This document shows positions 17,062 to 26,772 of a DNA stretch of 64,000 bases, one piece after another. The stretch lies in NCBI RefSeq assembly GCF_016907085.1, contig NZ_JAFBBJ010000001.1:1054001-1118000 (forward strand), written 5' to 3'. Position 1 is the stretch's first letter. Each line of letters opens with the position of its first letter. The notes beneath the pieces are model-generated. The model was given only the letters and a program-made list of their open reading frames with translations. It made no database searches and was not told the DNA's origin. This DNA comes from Clavibacter michiganensis (lineage in GTDB: Bacteria > Actinomycetota > Actinomycetes > Actinomycetales > Microbacteriaceae). Made by a program: the position numbers and the translations under genes.

Positions 17062-19439
17062 GAGCGCAGCCACGCGCTCGTGTCGCCGCGACGGAGCCGG
17101 GATGACACGACGATGGCGCTGACCGCGCCCACGCCGATGAGCAACGCCGGATAGGCGACGTAGACCAGCAGCGGGTTCGGGATGAACACCAGGCTCGAGA
17201 TGCCGAGACCGGCGAGCGAGATGGCCGCGCCGACCAGGGCCTGGCCCAGGGTCGCGGCGATGACCACGCCGAGGACCGTCCCCGTCACGATGGTGAGGAC
17301 CGCCTTGAACCGCAGCTGCGCCGCGAGGTCCGAGCCGGAGAATCCGAGCGCGGAGAGGATGCCGGAGCGCCTCCTCTCGCGGGAGACCCGCATGGTGAGG
17401 TTGAGGCTCGTGATGAGCGCGACGATCCCGACCGCGAAGATCGTCGCGAGGACCGCCGCGTTGAACAGGGCGTCCGTCACGTAGCTGAGGGTCTGCGTGA
17501 CGTACTCGGCCATCGGCACCACGGTCGCGGTGGGGAAGCGCTCCCGGTAGTCGCTGGCGATGGCGGCGGGGTCCTGTCCCGTCGCGGTGGCGGCGTAGTA
17601 GACGTAGCCGGTGACGGCCCCCGTCGCCGTGCCGGACATCTTGGCGGTCTTGCCGCCGCTCGTGATGTCCTGGTACACCCCGCCGACGGTCAGGGCGGCA
17701 TCGCTCCCGTCACGGCGGATGGTGAACGGGTCTCCCACGTCGACCCCGAACTGCTCGGCGTTCAGCACCGACAGCGCGATCTCCCCCGTCGCCGGCGGCC
17801 CACCGCGCAGGTACTGGATGGTGTCTCCGCCGTAGTCGCCCACTTCGACGCGCATCGACTCCCATCCCTCCTCTCCCTCCGTCTCGACCAGCTCGTTCGC
17901 GAAGGTCTGGACGCGGGCGACGCGGGGATCGGCCGCGAGGGCGGTGTCCGTCTCCTCCCGCACCTGCTCGAGGTCGTCGGAGAACTGCAGGTCCATGCGC
18001 AGATCGCTCTCGGGCGCCCCCATGTACGTGACGAACTTCGGGCTCTGGAACGTGGTCAGCAGGTTCGTCGGCAGCGTGATGAGGATCCCGGCCAGCAGGA
18101 AGACGAGCGGGAGGAGCACCCACTGGCCGGCTTCGTTGCGGAGGTCCGCGAGCGACATCCGGCGGCCGATGTCCCCGCCGCGGTACGAGGCGAACGCGGA
18201 ACGGCTGACGCGGCGGGCGAGCCGCTTCGCCCGACGCGCCGTCTGACGCTCGTCGAGGACGGACCCGTGCACCAGAGCGCTGACCACCTCGATGCGGTTC
18301 ACCGCACGCAGGAGGTGCCGGCTGATGGCGACCACGACGACGAACACGACCACGAGCGCGACGAGGGGGGCCACGACGGTGAGCGCCGTCACCGGGGCGG
18401 TCGAGTAGCTCGCTCGCATGCCGCTCGTGAGCGCCTGCGACGCGGGGATCGCCAACGCGCCTCCCAGTACGCACGCGATGAGGGTCATCGCGCTGTACTT
18501 CGACAGGTAGAGGCCCGATATCGTCTTGTCCGGCAGGCCGATGGCCTTCATCGCGCCGATCTGCTGCACGTCGTCCTGCAGGCTCCCGCGGATGACGAAG
18601 CGGACGTTGAGCAGGGCGATGGCGATGAGCAGGAAGCTGACGAACATCAGGGCGATCGCGACCAGGCCGTCGCTGATGGCGTTGATGATGCGGATCATGT
18701 CGCCCGTGACGGCCTGACCGTTCTTCGGCATCGCCGGGTCCGACTCGTACGCGGTCTGGAACGCGTTCGCCTGCGACGGATCCGAGAGCAGGTACTCGAC
18801 GATGATCTCGGGGCTGCCGCCGCTCGAGCGGAGGCGCTGGAAGTCGGAGTCGGACACCAGGAAGCGCGTCGCCGACGAGAGCGACGACGCCATCTGCGCG
18901 TCGCGCACGAAACCCGCGATGGCGAACTCCTCGATGCCGGAGCCGGTCCGGATGCGGAGCTCATCGCCCTCCTGCAGGCCGAAGCTCCGCTGGTAGGCGA
19001 CCGGGACGAAGATCGAGCCGTCCGGCGGCGTGACGATCGCGCTGTCGGCGTCGAGGAGGAAGTCGAACTCGGTGTTCTGCGTGACGAAGAGGTTGTCGAT
19101 GAGGCTCTCGGCCAGGGTGCCGGATTCCGTCGTCCCGGGGCGCGACCAGGCGATCGCGGCGCTGTCGTAGCCGACCATGTCCTCGATCAGCCAGGACTCG
19201 ATCTCCGGGTGCGCGGTGGCGAAGGCGTCCAGCGCGGCGGGGTCGTAGTCGCCCTTGTGCATCTGCAGGAAATGCGGCGGCTTCGCCTGCGCGAACAGCG
19301 CGTCCACCGAGCCCACGGTGCGTTCCATGACCATCGCGCCGGTGGCCATGAGGAAGGCGCTGAGGATGAGGACCACGAGCAGGGAGGCGTTGACGCCGCG
19401 ATTCTTTCGCAGGTCGTTGAGCAGGTAGGTGAATGTCAT
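17058..19439 (-). CDS. FtsX/MacB-type ABC transporter permease
   Basis: A 793-residue permease with two FtsX-type units. One helix near residues 15-37 leads into a large outside domain (about 40-255). Three helices follow (about 260-370), then a second membrane entry near 435-455, another outside domain (about 460-650) and three more helices to the C-terminus. This ten-helix, duplicated layout is typical of Gram-positive antimicrobial-peptide exporters. AGGAGG lies 11 bases before the ATG. It overlaps the ATPase gene by 4 bp. It probably exports the cluster product or removes it from the membrane. Confidence 0.92.
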   Translation of the reverse strand: MTFTYLLNDLRKNRGVNASLLVVLILSAFLMATGAMVMERTVGSVDALFAQAKPPHFLQMHKGDYDPAALDAFATAHPEIESWLIEDMVGYDSAAIAWSRPGTTESGTLAESLIDNLFVTQNTEFDFLLDADSAIVTPPDGSIFVPVAYQRSFGLQEGDELRIRTGSGIEEFAIAGFVRDAQMASSLSSATRFLVSDSDFQRLRSSGGSPEIIVEYLLSDPSQANAFQTAYESDPAMPKNGQAVTGDMIRIINAISDGLVAIALMFVSFLLIAIALLNVRFVIRGSLQDDVQQIGAMKAIGLPDKTISGLYLSKYSAMTLIACVLGGALAIPASQALTSGMRASYSTAPVTALTVVAPLVALVVVFVVVVAISRHLLRAVNRIEVVSALVHGSVLDERQTARRAKRLARRVSRSAFASYRGGDIGRRMSLADLRNEAGQWVLLPLVFLLAGILITLPTNLLTTFQSPKFVTYMGAPESDLRMDLQFSDDLEQVREETDTALAADPRVARVQTFANELVETEGEEGWESMRVEVGDYGGDTIQYLRGGPPATGEIALSVLNAEQFGVDVGDPFTIRRDGSDAALTVGGVYQDITSGGKTAKMSGTATGAVTGYVYYAATATGQDPAAIASDYRERFPTATVVPMAEYVTQTLSYVTDALFNAAVLATIFAVGIVALITSLNLTMRVSRERRRSGILSALGFSGSDLAAQLRFKAVLTIVTGTVLGVVIAATLGQALVGAAISLAGLGISSLVFIPNPLLVYVAYPALLIGVGAVSAIVVSSRLRRGDTSAWLRS

Positions 19440-19454
19440 GTGGTGCGGCGCCTC

Positions 19455-19943
19455 CTACGACAGGACCCAGATACCGGGGATTTGGAGCGACATCCAGGTG
19501 AGCACCAGGTGGTACACGATGTCGAGGACGATGTTGAAGAGCTCGCCCTTGGCGACGGTCCGCGTCTTCCGATAATGGCGGATGATCTCCTGCGAGTGGG
19601 TCCACAGCCCGCTCAGGCCGTAGATGTACAGGGTGACGAGGACCCCGACCCAGAAGTTCCCCTGGAACCAGATGGCCAGGACGCCCATCACCCCCAGACC
19701 GAGCTGGGCGAAGCCGTACTTCACCTGGAACGGGCCGCTCGGCCAGCCCAGGCTGGCCGCGGTGCGCTCCGGGAACAGCACGTTGATGATGAAACCCAGC
19801 ACCGCGATGAGGCCGTGGGAGACGGCGAACTGGTGCAGCAGCAGCACCCGCATCCATTCGACGAAGTCAGCCCGGAAGCCCCCGATCGCCAGCTGGATCA
19901 GCGCCGTGACGAGCCCGGCGCCGATGATTCCTACGATCCACAT
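19455..19943 (-). CDS. Small membrane protein (possibly DUF6790-like)
   Basis: A 162-residue integral membrane protein with four to five predicted helices: IGAGLVTALIQLAI, HGLIAVLGFIINVLF, the block PFQVKYGFAQLGLGVMGVLA, a short VGVLVTLYIYGL segment and a C-terminal VYHLVLTWMSL stretch. The PFQ..GFAQLG segment resembles a family of uncharacterised membrane proteins that I recall as DUF6790, but I cannot confirm this. The gene lies one base from the MFS gene stop and 15 bases from the permease start, so it belongs to the export part of the operon. Its function is unknown; assistance to transport or immunity is possible. Confidence 0.8.
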   Translation of the reverse strand: MWIVGIIGAGLVTALIQLAIGGFRADFVEWMRVLLLHQFAVSHGLIAVLGFIINVLFPERTAASLGWPSGPFQVKYGFAQLGLGVMGVLAIWFQGNFWVGVLVTLYIYGLSGLWTHSQEIIRHYRKTRTVAKGELFNIVLDIVYHLVLTWMSLQIPGIWVLS

Positions 19944-19944
19944 G

Positions 19945-21351
19945 TCAGGTCCGTTTCCGCGCGGAACGCGCTGTGAGCGTGGCTTGCATCTCTCGCACGC
20001 TCTTCATGAACGGGAGCAGCAGTGCGATGAGCAGCAGCAGCACCCCCACGATCATGAGCATGAGGCCGATGCCCCGGGACTCACCCGTGCCGATGAGCGA
20101 GCCCACCGTGCCGGCGAGCCCTCCCCGGTCGGTGAGCAGGGGGTTGAAGACGAGGTCGGCGAGCGGACCCGAGACGGCGTACGCGACGATGTACCCGAAT
20201 TGGGACACGAATCCCATCAGCCCCCAGATCCTTCCCTGGATCTCGTTGGGTATGGAGGTGCGCACGAGGACCTCGACGCTGGTGTTGAGCGGCGGCAGGG
20301 TCGCGAAGAAGAGGAACGCGAAGACGCCGATGAGGGGCACCACCGGCGTCGTGCCCATGAAGAAGACGGTGACGCCGGCGGCCGCGAGCGCCCAGGAGAG
20401 ATAGGCCCGGTGATCGGTGCCCATGTCGAACACGCCGATGACGAGGCTGGCGATCACCATCCCCACGGCCGCCGCGGATCGCACCACGCCGAGGGTCGTC
20501 TCGTTCGACAGGTCGAGCAGCATCGGCGTGAGCAGCGTCTGCAGGAAGCCCATGCAGAACGTGATCAGGGTGATGAGCAGCATGAGCAGCAGCAGGCCGC
20601 GATTCTGCAGGAAGTAGACGAGACCGAACCGCAGGTCGACCCAGAACCCGCTCGTGGAGACGGGGGTGCGGCTCCCGATGGCGCGCCACACGAGGAGCAT
20701 GCTCAGGATCGTGAACGCCATCGTGCTGATGTCGACCATCACGACGAGGCGGATGCCGAAGGACGCCATGAGGACACCCGCGATCGCAGGCGCGATCAGG
20801 TACTGGGACGCGCTCGCCAACTGCACGAGGCCGCTCGCCCGTGCGTACTGCTCGGGGGTCAGGAGATCGGTGATCGTGGCGCGGTAGGCCGGGTCCATCA
20901 CCGACGTGAAGACGGAGCTGAACGCCACGGCGGCGCAGATGAGCGGGACGCTGTCCGTTCCGGTGTGGAAGAGCACGAGGAGCGCCACGAGGCCGACCGC
21001 GGAGGCGGAGTCCCCGAAGATCATCAGGAGGCGCCGGTCGAAGCGATCCGCCAGCACGCCGCCCAGCGGCGCGAGGAGGATGCCGGGCAGGAAGGCCGCC
21101 ACCGTGACGAGCGCGACCGAGGTGCTGAGGCCCGTCTGCTGGTACACGTGGACCCCGAGGCCGAACGCCGTGAGGCCGTTGCCGATCCGCGCGACGAGCT
21201 GCGCCGCCCAGATGAGCAGGAAGATCCGGAAGCGACCCGCCTCCGACCCGTGGCCCGGCGGCGGGGAGTCCGCCCCGTGGGGGTCGATCGGGTCCGCCTC
21301 GTCGCCGGCGGGTGAGGGCGCGCTCGCCCGGGGTTCGGTGTGGGGGGTCAT
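19945..21351 (-). CDS. MFS exporter, macrolide-efflux/EntS-like (MFS_3)
   Basis: This 468-residue, 12-helix protein begins with a 40-residue charged tail and then the IFLLIWAAQLVARIGNGLTA helix. The loop 2-3 motif is GGVLADRFDRRLLMIFGD, and PAYRATITDLLTPEQYARA is typical of the MFS_3 subgroup, which includes the enterobactin exporter EntS and Mef-type macrolide efflux proteins. Its ATG overlaps the thioesterase stop as ATGA. These exporters release nonribosomal peptides or related products, which suits the operon. With the FtsX-type pair it gives the cluster two separate export systems. Confidence 0.92.
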   Translation of the reverse strand: MTPHTEPRASAPSPAGDEADPIDPHGADSPPPGHGSEAGRFRIFLLIWAAQLVARIGNGLTAFGLGVHVYQQTGLSTSVALVTVAAFLPGILLAPLGGVLADRFDRRLLMIFGDSASAVGLVALLVLFHTGTDSVPLICAAVAFSSVFTSVMDPAYRATITDLLTPEQYARASGLVQLASASQYLIAPAIAGVLMASFGIRLVVMVDISTMAFTILSMLLVWRAIGSRTPVSTSGFWVDLRFGLVYFLQNRGLLLLMLLITLITFCMGFLQTLLTPMLLDLSNETTLGVVRSAAAVGMVIASLVIGVFDMGTDHRAYLSWALAAAGVTVFFMGTTPVVPLIGVFAFLFFATLPPLNTSVEVLVRTSIPNEIQGRIWGLMGFVSQFGYIVAYAVSGPLADLVFNPLLTDRGGLAGTVGSLIGTGESRGIGLMLMIVGVLLLLIALLLPFMKSVREMQATLTARSARKRT

Positions 21352-22151
21352 CCTCGCCCCCGCTGCCCGTCGACGGCGACGGCGACGGGAGCGTCGGCGT
21401 CGCGCACGTCGGCGAGGATCCGGTCGAGCGGCTCCAGCGCGTGCCGCACGAACATGTGCCCCTCGCCGGCGAGCACCTGCGTGCGCAGCGGGGACGTCAG
21501 ATGGCGCTGCCACGCGTCGGACGTCCCGCTCGGCGTGTGGGGGTCGAGCTCGCCGAGGATCAGGCGGGTGCGCACGTCCAGGGGCTCGACGGGACGGCCA
21601 CGTGCGTCGTCGAGCACGCCGTAGTCCGATCGGAAGGCGGGGAGGAACAGCTCGAGCAGGGACGGCTCCGCCGCGATCAGCGCGGGGATCGCGTCGATGG
21701 CGATGAGGCGCTCGATCAACTCGGCATCCCGTGACCGCGACCAGCTCTGGGCCGGCACGTCCCCCGGGGCGGACACCGCGGAGAGCACGAGGTCCACCGG
21801 CACGAGCGCGGGAGCGAGGCGGTCGGAGCGCACCAGGGCGCTGATCACGTGATAGGCGACGATGCCGCCCATGCTGTGACCGAAGAAGACCGCCCCCGGC
21901 CGCAGCACGCGCACGAACTCCTCGATGTAGCGCGCGACCAGGTCCGCGAGGTGATCGATCGGAGCCTCCCGCGAGGGACCGTGACCGGGGGGATTGACGG
22001 TCCAGATGTCCCACCCGTCGCGGAGGCTGCGCACTAGCGGGTTGAACGAGGCGCCGAAGCCGCCGAGGAACGGGAACAGGAACAGCTGGCGGCCGGCGAC
22101 GTCGGGTCGCACGTGCCAGAGGACGGGGCTCTTCGTCGTGCCGTCCCTCAC
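21348..22151 (-). CDS. Type II thioesterase
   Basis: A 267-residue alpha/beta hydrolase of the editing-thioesterase family. The start has LFLFPFLGGFGASFNPLVRSL, the nucleophile is Ser93 in GHSMGG, the Asp lies in GELDPHTP and the His in GEGHMFV. Such enzymes clear mis-acylated or stalled carrier proteins. The GTG start overlaps the preceding gene's TGA as GTGA. Because the megasynthase carries no C-terminal thioesterase, this protein might also release product, though the terminal C domain is the more likely releasing unit. Confidence 0.93.
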   Translation of the reverse strand: MRDGTTKSPVLWHVRPDVAGRQLFLFPFLGGFGASFNPLVRSLRDGWDIWTVNPPGHGPSREAPIDHLADLVARYIEEFVRVLRPGAVFFGHSMGGIVAYHVISALVRSDRLAPALVPVDLVLSAVSAPGDVPAQSWSRSRDAELIERLIAIDAIPALIAAEPSLLELFLPAFRSDYGVLDDARGRPVEPLDVRTRLILGELDPHTPSGTSDAWQRHLTSPLRTQVLAGEGHMFVRHALEPLDRILADVRDADAPVAVAVDGQRGRG

Positions 22152-23182
22152 CGGACCGAGCCGTCCGGATCCGCGTCCGTCGACCCCGAGCCGGACGACG
22201 GCGGAGCGGCCGCCGCGCCGACGCCCGCCAGCTCGGCGCCCTCGCGGCTGCGGTCGCCCTTGCCTTCGAACAGGACGCCGTTCTGGACGGTGTAGTCGCG
22301 CTCGAGGTACTCCGGGAAGGTGAACGGCGCATCGAGCTCACGGCGGCTCTGGCGCCGCAGCACGAACCACAGCACGAGGACCAGCATGCTGAAGAGCGCC
22401 AGCTGCACGAGCTGCGTGGGCGTGTTGAAGTAGTAGAGGTCGAGCCAGCTGCCCGATGCGGACACCCAGAACGGGAGCAGGAAGAACAGCACGTTCCCCT
22501 TGCCCTTGCTGATGAGCATGCTCATGCCGATGGACAGCACGCAGAGCTGGGCCACGTAGATGGGCCACGCGGTCGCCAGCTCGAAGGAGGAGAACAGGTT
22601 GCCGGGAGCGACGAAGACGCCGATGCCGACGCCCGTCGCGATGCCCGACAGCACGTGGCTCCCGGTGACCCGGTTCATGAACGGCATGAAGAAGCCGTAC
22701 CAGCCCACGGTGATGGCCAGCATCCCGACCTCGCCGATGAACATCGACAAGAAGGTGAGCACCATGTCGACCGGCGCGAGCGGCTCGGGCGGCATCGAGA
22801 TGCCGAACAGCATGCCGATGTACCGCACCCCGAATATGTACGCCACCATGATGCCCATGAGCGCCGCGAGCCACGGCAGGTCGCTCCGACGGGGCACGAG
22901 CGTCCGGAGGAAGTTCGCGACGCCGCGCGGGCCGTCGTAGAGCGCGAATATGGCCAGCGCCGCGATCGCCGGGCTGTGGAGGATCACGATCACGACGGGG
23001 TTCGTCAGCGCGAGCTCCCCGAAGACGCTCACCGCGAAGTCGTAGTCGACGAGGAACAGGAGGGTGAGTCCCCACACGGAGCCGATGGATACGGCGAGGA
23101 AGAGGATCAGGTACCTCGTGTACGGCGCGCCACGACGCGCCGACCCCGTGGTGGGCCCAATCGATGCTGTGCTGGCGTTCAT
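22148..23182 (-). CDS. Multi-pass membrane protein with degenerate CPBP (CAAX-protease-like) motifs
   Basis: A 344-residue protein with about eight hydrophobic helices from residue 24 to 295 and a cytoplasmic, Gly/Ser/Pro-rich tail. Residues 158-167 read TVGWYGFFMP and 187-195 read GVFVAPGNL. These align by eye with the two core CPBP motifs, EExGWRGxxLP and WHLP. In that alignment the catalytic Glu pair, the Arg and the His are replaced by Thr-Val, Tyr and Ala. If the match holds, this is a catalytically dead CPBP relative. Active CPBP proteins accompany bacteriocin and peptide clusters as immunity or maturation factors. It lies between the aminotransferase and thioesterase genes, overlapping the latter by 4 bp. 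Confidence 0.7.
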   Translation of the reverse strand: MNASTASIGPTTGSARRGAPYTRYLILFLAVSIGSVWGLTLLFLVDYDFAVSVFGELALTNPVVIVILHSPAIAALAIFALYDGPRGVANFLRTLVPRRSDLPWLAALMGIMVAYIFGVRYIGMLFGISMPPEPLAPVDMVLTFLSMFIGEVGMLAITVGWYGFFMPFMNRVTGSHVLSGIATGVGIGVFVAPGNLFSSFELATAWPIYVAQLCVLSIGMSMLISKGKGNVLFFLLPFWVSASGSWLDLYYFNTPTQLVQLALFSMLVLVLWFVLRRQSRRELDAPFTFPEYLERDYTVQNGVLFEGKGDRSREGAELAGVGAAAAPPSSGSGSTDADPDGSVR

Positions 23183-23198
23183 CGTTTTCCGTAGCCCT

Positions 23199-24527
23199 TC
23201 AGTAGATTTCGTCGATCATGTGCTTCGCCTCGGTGAGGGCGTCTCGGACACGGCTCCCGAAGAAGTCGAGATCCCCGTCGCTGAGCTGCACGTTCGGGTA
23301 GATGCGGGAGACGCTCGAGATGAGCACGCCGTGCCGCTGGAGGGAGGTCGCGACGATGATGTCCTTGCTCATGACCTCGAAGCTGTAATCACCGGGAGCG
23401 GCCAGCGGCGCGTCCGCGCAATGGAACGACGAGACGCCGGCAGGGCCCTGCACGACCAGGGGGAGCCCGACCCGCGTCGCCTCCTCCACGAGCATGTCCT
23501 GCAACGAGGTGATGCGCCGGTGCATGTCGACCGTGGCGGACTCGTCGTCTCGCGAGAGGATGTCGAACGTCGCCTTCACCGCGGCCATGCCCAGCGGATA
23601 CCCGTTGTAGGTGCCGGCGTGGATCACCGACTTGTTCTCGAGGAGCCGCATGATCTCGCGGGAACCGACGAGAGCCGACACGGGCACGCCACCGCCGCCG
23701 ATGGCCTTGCCGAACGTCGCGAGATCCGGTGTGACGCCGAGGCGCTTCTGGGCCCCGCCGACGCCGAGGCGCATCCCGGTGATCATCTCGTCGAAGACCA
23801 GCACGACGCCGTGCTGGGTGCACAGCTCCCGCAGGCGCTCGAGGTAGCCGGGAGCCGCGACCACCGAGCCGCCGTTCACGGCCACCGGCTCCGTGAGGAC
23901 GCAGGCCAGCGTCCCGCCGTGCTCCGCGAAGAACTCCTCGAGGCGCGCGAAGTCGTTCCAGGGGACCATGAAGGACTGGTCCGCCATGATGTCGTCCGCC
24001 CGGCCCGCGGTTCCCTTGTAGTCGCCGCGGAAATCGACGGGCGCCGGGACCCTCCGGTCGACGACCCGTCCTCCCATGACGTTGTCCGCGTTGCCGTGGT
24101 AGTGGTTCTCGAAACGCAGGAACCTGTTCCGACCGGTGTACGCGCGAGCCAGACGGAGCGCGGTCTGGACGATCTCGGTGCCGGAGAGCCCGAAGCGGAT
24201 CATCTCCGCGCTCGGGATGTGCGCGCTCATGCTCTCGAGGGCCTCGGCGTCGAAGTCGCAGTGGCTCACGCAGAGCACCCGGCGCATGGCGTCGTCGAGG
24301 GCGTCGAGGTACTCCTCGTTGGCGTGCCCGAGGATCATGGCGCCGAAGCGGGCGTAGAGGTCGAGGTACTCCTTTCCGTCCATGTCGACGAGCCGGCTCC
24401 CCTTGCCGCTGACGAAGTGCAGCGGCACCTCCTCCCACGGCATGTTGAAGTTGTAGTGCACGCCACCCGGCAGGATCTTCTTGACCCGGTCGTGATAGGC
24501 GAGGTTCGCTGATTGCGTGATCGTCAT
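23199..24527 (-). CDS. Class III PLP aminotransferase, glutamate-1-semialdehyde-aminomutase-like
   Basis: This 442-residue fold type I enzyme carries KKILPGGVHYNFN at the start, RFGLSGTEIVQTALRLARAY, the PLP-stacking NHYHG region, VVLVFDEMITGMRLG, and the Schiff-base Lys274 in ATFGKAIGGGG. It resembles stand-alone glutamate-1-semialdehyde aminomutases and the AMT domains embedded in hybrid synthases such as MycA of mycosubtilin. Those AMT domains convert a carrier-bound beta-ketoacyl group to a beta-amino group. It is immediately downstream of a free KS and ACP, supporting that role here. A haem-pathway copy is unlikely within this operon. Confidence 0.9.
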   Translation of the reverse strand: MTITQSANLAYHDRVKKILPGGVHYNFNMPWEEVPLHFVSGKGSRLVDMDGKEYLDLYARFGAMILGHANEEYLDALDDAMRRVLCVSHCDFDAEALESMSAHIPSAEMIRFGLSGTEIVQTALRLARAYTGRNRFLRFENHYHGNADNVMGGRVVDRRVPAPVDFRGDYKGTAGRADDIMADQSFMVPWNDFARLEEFFAEHGGTLACVLTEPVAVNGGSVVAAPGYLERLRELCTQHGVVLVFDEMITGMRLGVGGAQKRLGVTPDLATFGKAIGGGGVPVSALVGSREIMRLLENKSVIHAGTYNGYPLGMAAVKATFDILSRDDESATVDMHRRITSLQDMLVEEATRVGLPLVVQGPAGVSSFHCADAPLAAPGDYSFEVMSKDIIVATSLQRHGVLISSVSRIYPNVQLSDGDLDFFGSRVRDALTEAKHMIDEIY

Positions 24528-24607
24528 TCCAGAGTGCCTCTCTGCTGCATGAGGGTCGGTTCAGTCATTGCGCGCACCACGGGCGTCGACCACGACGACG
24601 AGCCCGT

Positions 24608-24865
24608 CTAATAGGACGACTCGAGATCCTCGGCCTCCTCGGCCAGATGCTCGGCGATGTCGTCGATGGTCTTGAACTCGAATATCACGACGGGATTGAT
24701 GTCGAGGTCGATCCGCTTGCGCAGCCGGTTCACCACCTTCAACGCCTGCACCGACGAGATGCCCAATCGCATGAAGCTGGCCTGGTCGTCGATCTGCTCG
24801 ATCGGCATCCCCAACTCGATCGCTATCTCCTCGGTAAGTATATGCTTTATGTCGTTCTTGTCCAT
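24608..24865 (-). CDS. Discrete acyl carrier protein (first ACP)
   Basis: An 85-residue carrier protein. The phosphopantetheine-bearing Ser lies in LGISSVQALKVVNRL (about residue 40), followed by DINPVVIFEFKTIDDIAEHL, a sequence resembling type I PKS and AMT-associated carriers. GAAAGG precedes the ATG by 8 bases. Base composition is visibly lower in GC than its neighbours, with ATA and CTT codons at the start (region 24830-24865), suggesting separate acquisition. It sits between the free KS and the aminotransferase genes, and could carry the beta-keto intermediate that is aminated. Confidence 0.92.
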   Translation of the reverse strand: MDKNDIKHILTEEIAIELGMPIEQIDDQASFMRLGISSVQALKVVNRLRKRIDLDINPVVIFEFKTIDDIAEHLAEEAEDLESSY

Positions 24866-24877
24866 AGCGAATGCCTT

Positions 24878-26772
24878 TCATAGATCGAGCCAATGCGGCT
24901 CGCGTTCGAAGGGATAGGGGGGCAGCTCGTGGACGGAACCCACGAAATCAGGGAATACCCGCATCCAGTCGACGCGCGCACCGCGGAGATGCAGTTCGGC
25001 CGCCATCTCGATGTCGGTCAGGTGGAGATCGAGATGGGGCTCGTGGTCGCCGTCGCGCACGCAGACCCCCGCTGTGCAGGGGACGACGGAGAGCTCGCCG
25101 GCCTCGGCCGAAGCGTCCGTCACCCGGACGCGACCGGCGAGCAGGGATCGGACCCGGGACTCGATCTCCGACGAGGCCGCGACGCCGTGCGCAGGCGATC
25201 GGAGAAGCACGCGCTTCGCCGGTCGTTCCACGAACGACCGGCGTATCCCGGTCAGACCGGTGCCGTCGGATGCGATCGTCGCCGCGGCGCGCCACGGGTG
25301 CGCGGTGCGGAAGCGGGCGAGGGTCATGGCGACGTCGTAGGCATCCGCGCCGCCGGCGATCGCCGACTCCGCGTCGCGGAGCAGCCGTTCGCGCGCCTGC
25401 GGCGTCTTCGCCGACACGCAGAGCACGGGGGCCTCCAGCTCGGCGGACGTGCTGCGCGCGTCGCCTTCCTCGATGACGAAGTGGACGTTGGTGCCCCCGA
25501 GCCCGAGCGAGGTGATGGCGCCCAGCCGGGGCGCGTCGTCGCGGCGCGGCCACGGCGTGCGCTCCGCGATGACCTCGAACGGCGTGCTGTCCAGTTCCAG
25601 GAGCGGGTTGGGGATCTCGAAGTGCGGGCTCGGCACCATGGTGCCGTGCCGCATGCTGAGGAGCAGCTTCGACAGACCGGCGCCGCCCGCGGCGCTCAGC
25701 AGATGCCCGATGTTGGACTTCACCGAGCCGATCCCCACCGTGGCGTCGCCGAAGTCCGCCTTCCGATACACCTGGCCGAGGGCGTTGAGCTCGATCGGGT
25801 CGCCGATGCGCGTTCCCGTGCCGTGGGTCTCGATGTACCCGATGCGGGTGTGGTCGACGGCCCGGACGGAGCCGTCGCCGGATGCGGAGGCCGGCGAGTA
25901 GCAATCGCGGATCACCGCCGCTTGACCGCGCGGGTTCGGGGCCATGATGTTGAGCGACGCGCCGTCGTTGTTCACCTCGTACGCGCGGATGGTCCCGAGG
26001 ACGCTGCGGTTCTTGCGGCGGGCGATGTCCGCGCGCTCGAGGACCACCACCACGGCGCCCTCGCCGATCAGCGTGCCGTCGGCGCGCTCGTCGAAGACCC
26101 GGGTGAAGGGCAGCCCCGTCGTGATCCCGCCGCAGTTGCAGAGCGCGTTCGTGAACGCCGAGCTCAGCAGGTTCACGCCCGCGACGATGGCCCCGTCGCA
26201 GCGCTGATGCCGTATCGAGTCCGCTGCGAGGGCCATCGCCGTGAGGAAGGACGAGCACGCGGTGTCGACGGCCATCACCGGGCCCGTGAAGTCGTACTGA
26301 TGGGAGATGCGCGCAGCGAGCGCGCTGTTCATGGAGTTCATGATCGTGCGGGGGTGCACGGAGTGCTCGCCCTCGGCCTCGAGCCGCTGGCACACGAGCG
26401 GGTAGTACGCGTTCGTGGACATCGCCGAGAACACGGAATATCGACGCGACCGCGTCTCGCCCGTGTCGAGCAGTCCCGCGTTGCCGATCGCGTCGTGCGC
26501 GACCTCCATGGTGATCCGGTGCTGCGGATCCATGGTCGCCGCCTCGTCCGGGTCGATGTCGAAGAACGCGGCGTCGAACATCTCGATCCCGTCGATCTCG
26601 CCGATCGTGTCCCGCCACCGGGGCGCGAACGCGAGCTCTCGGCGACGATCGCTGACGGTGTCGGTGCAGTCCACGCCCTCCGACAGGACGCGCCAGAACT
26701 CCGCCGGCGAATTCGCGCCCGGCAGGCGGAGAGCCTGGCCGGTGATGACGATCTCCTGCTCCTGCGACGCGG

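Noticed and set aside
23199..24527. Aminotransferase as the primary HemL of haem synthesis
   Set aside because: It is translationally embedded in the NRPS-PKS operon beside a free KS and ACP, so pathway-specific amination is more likely.
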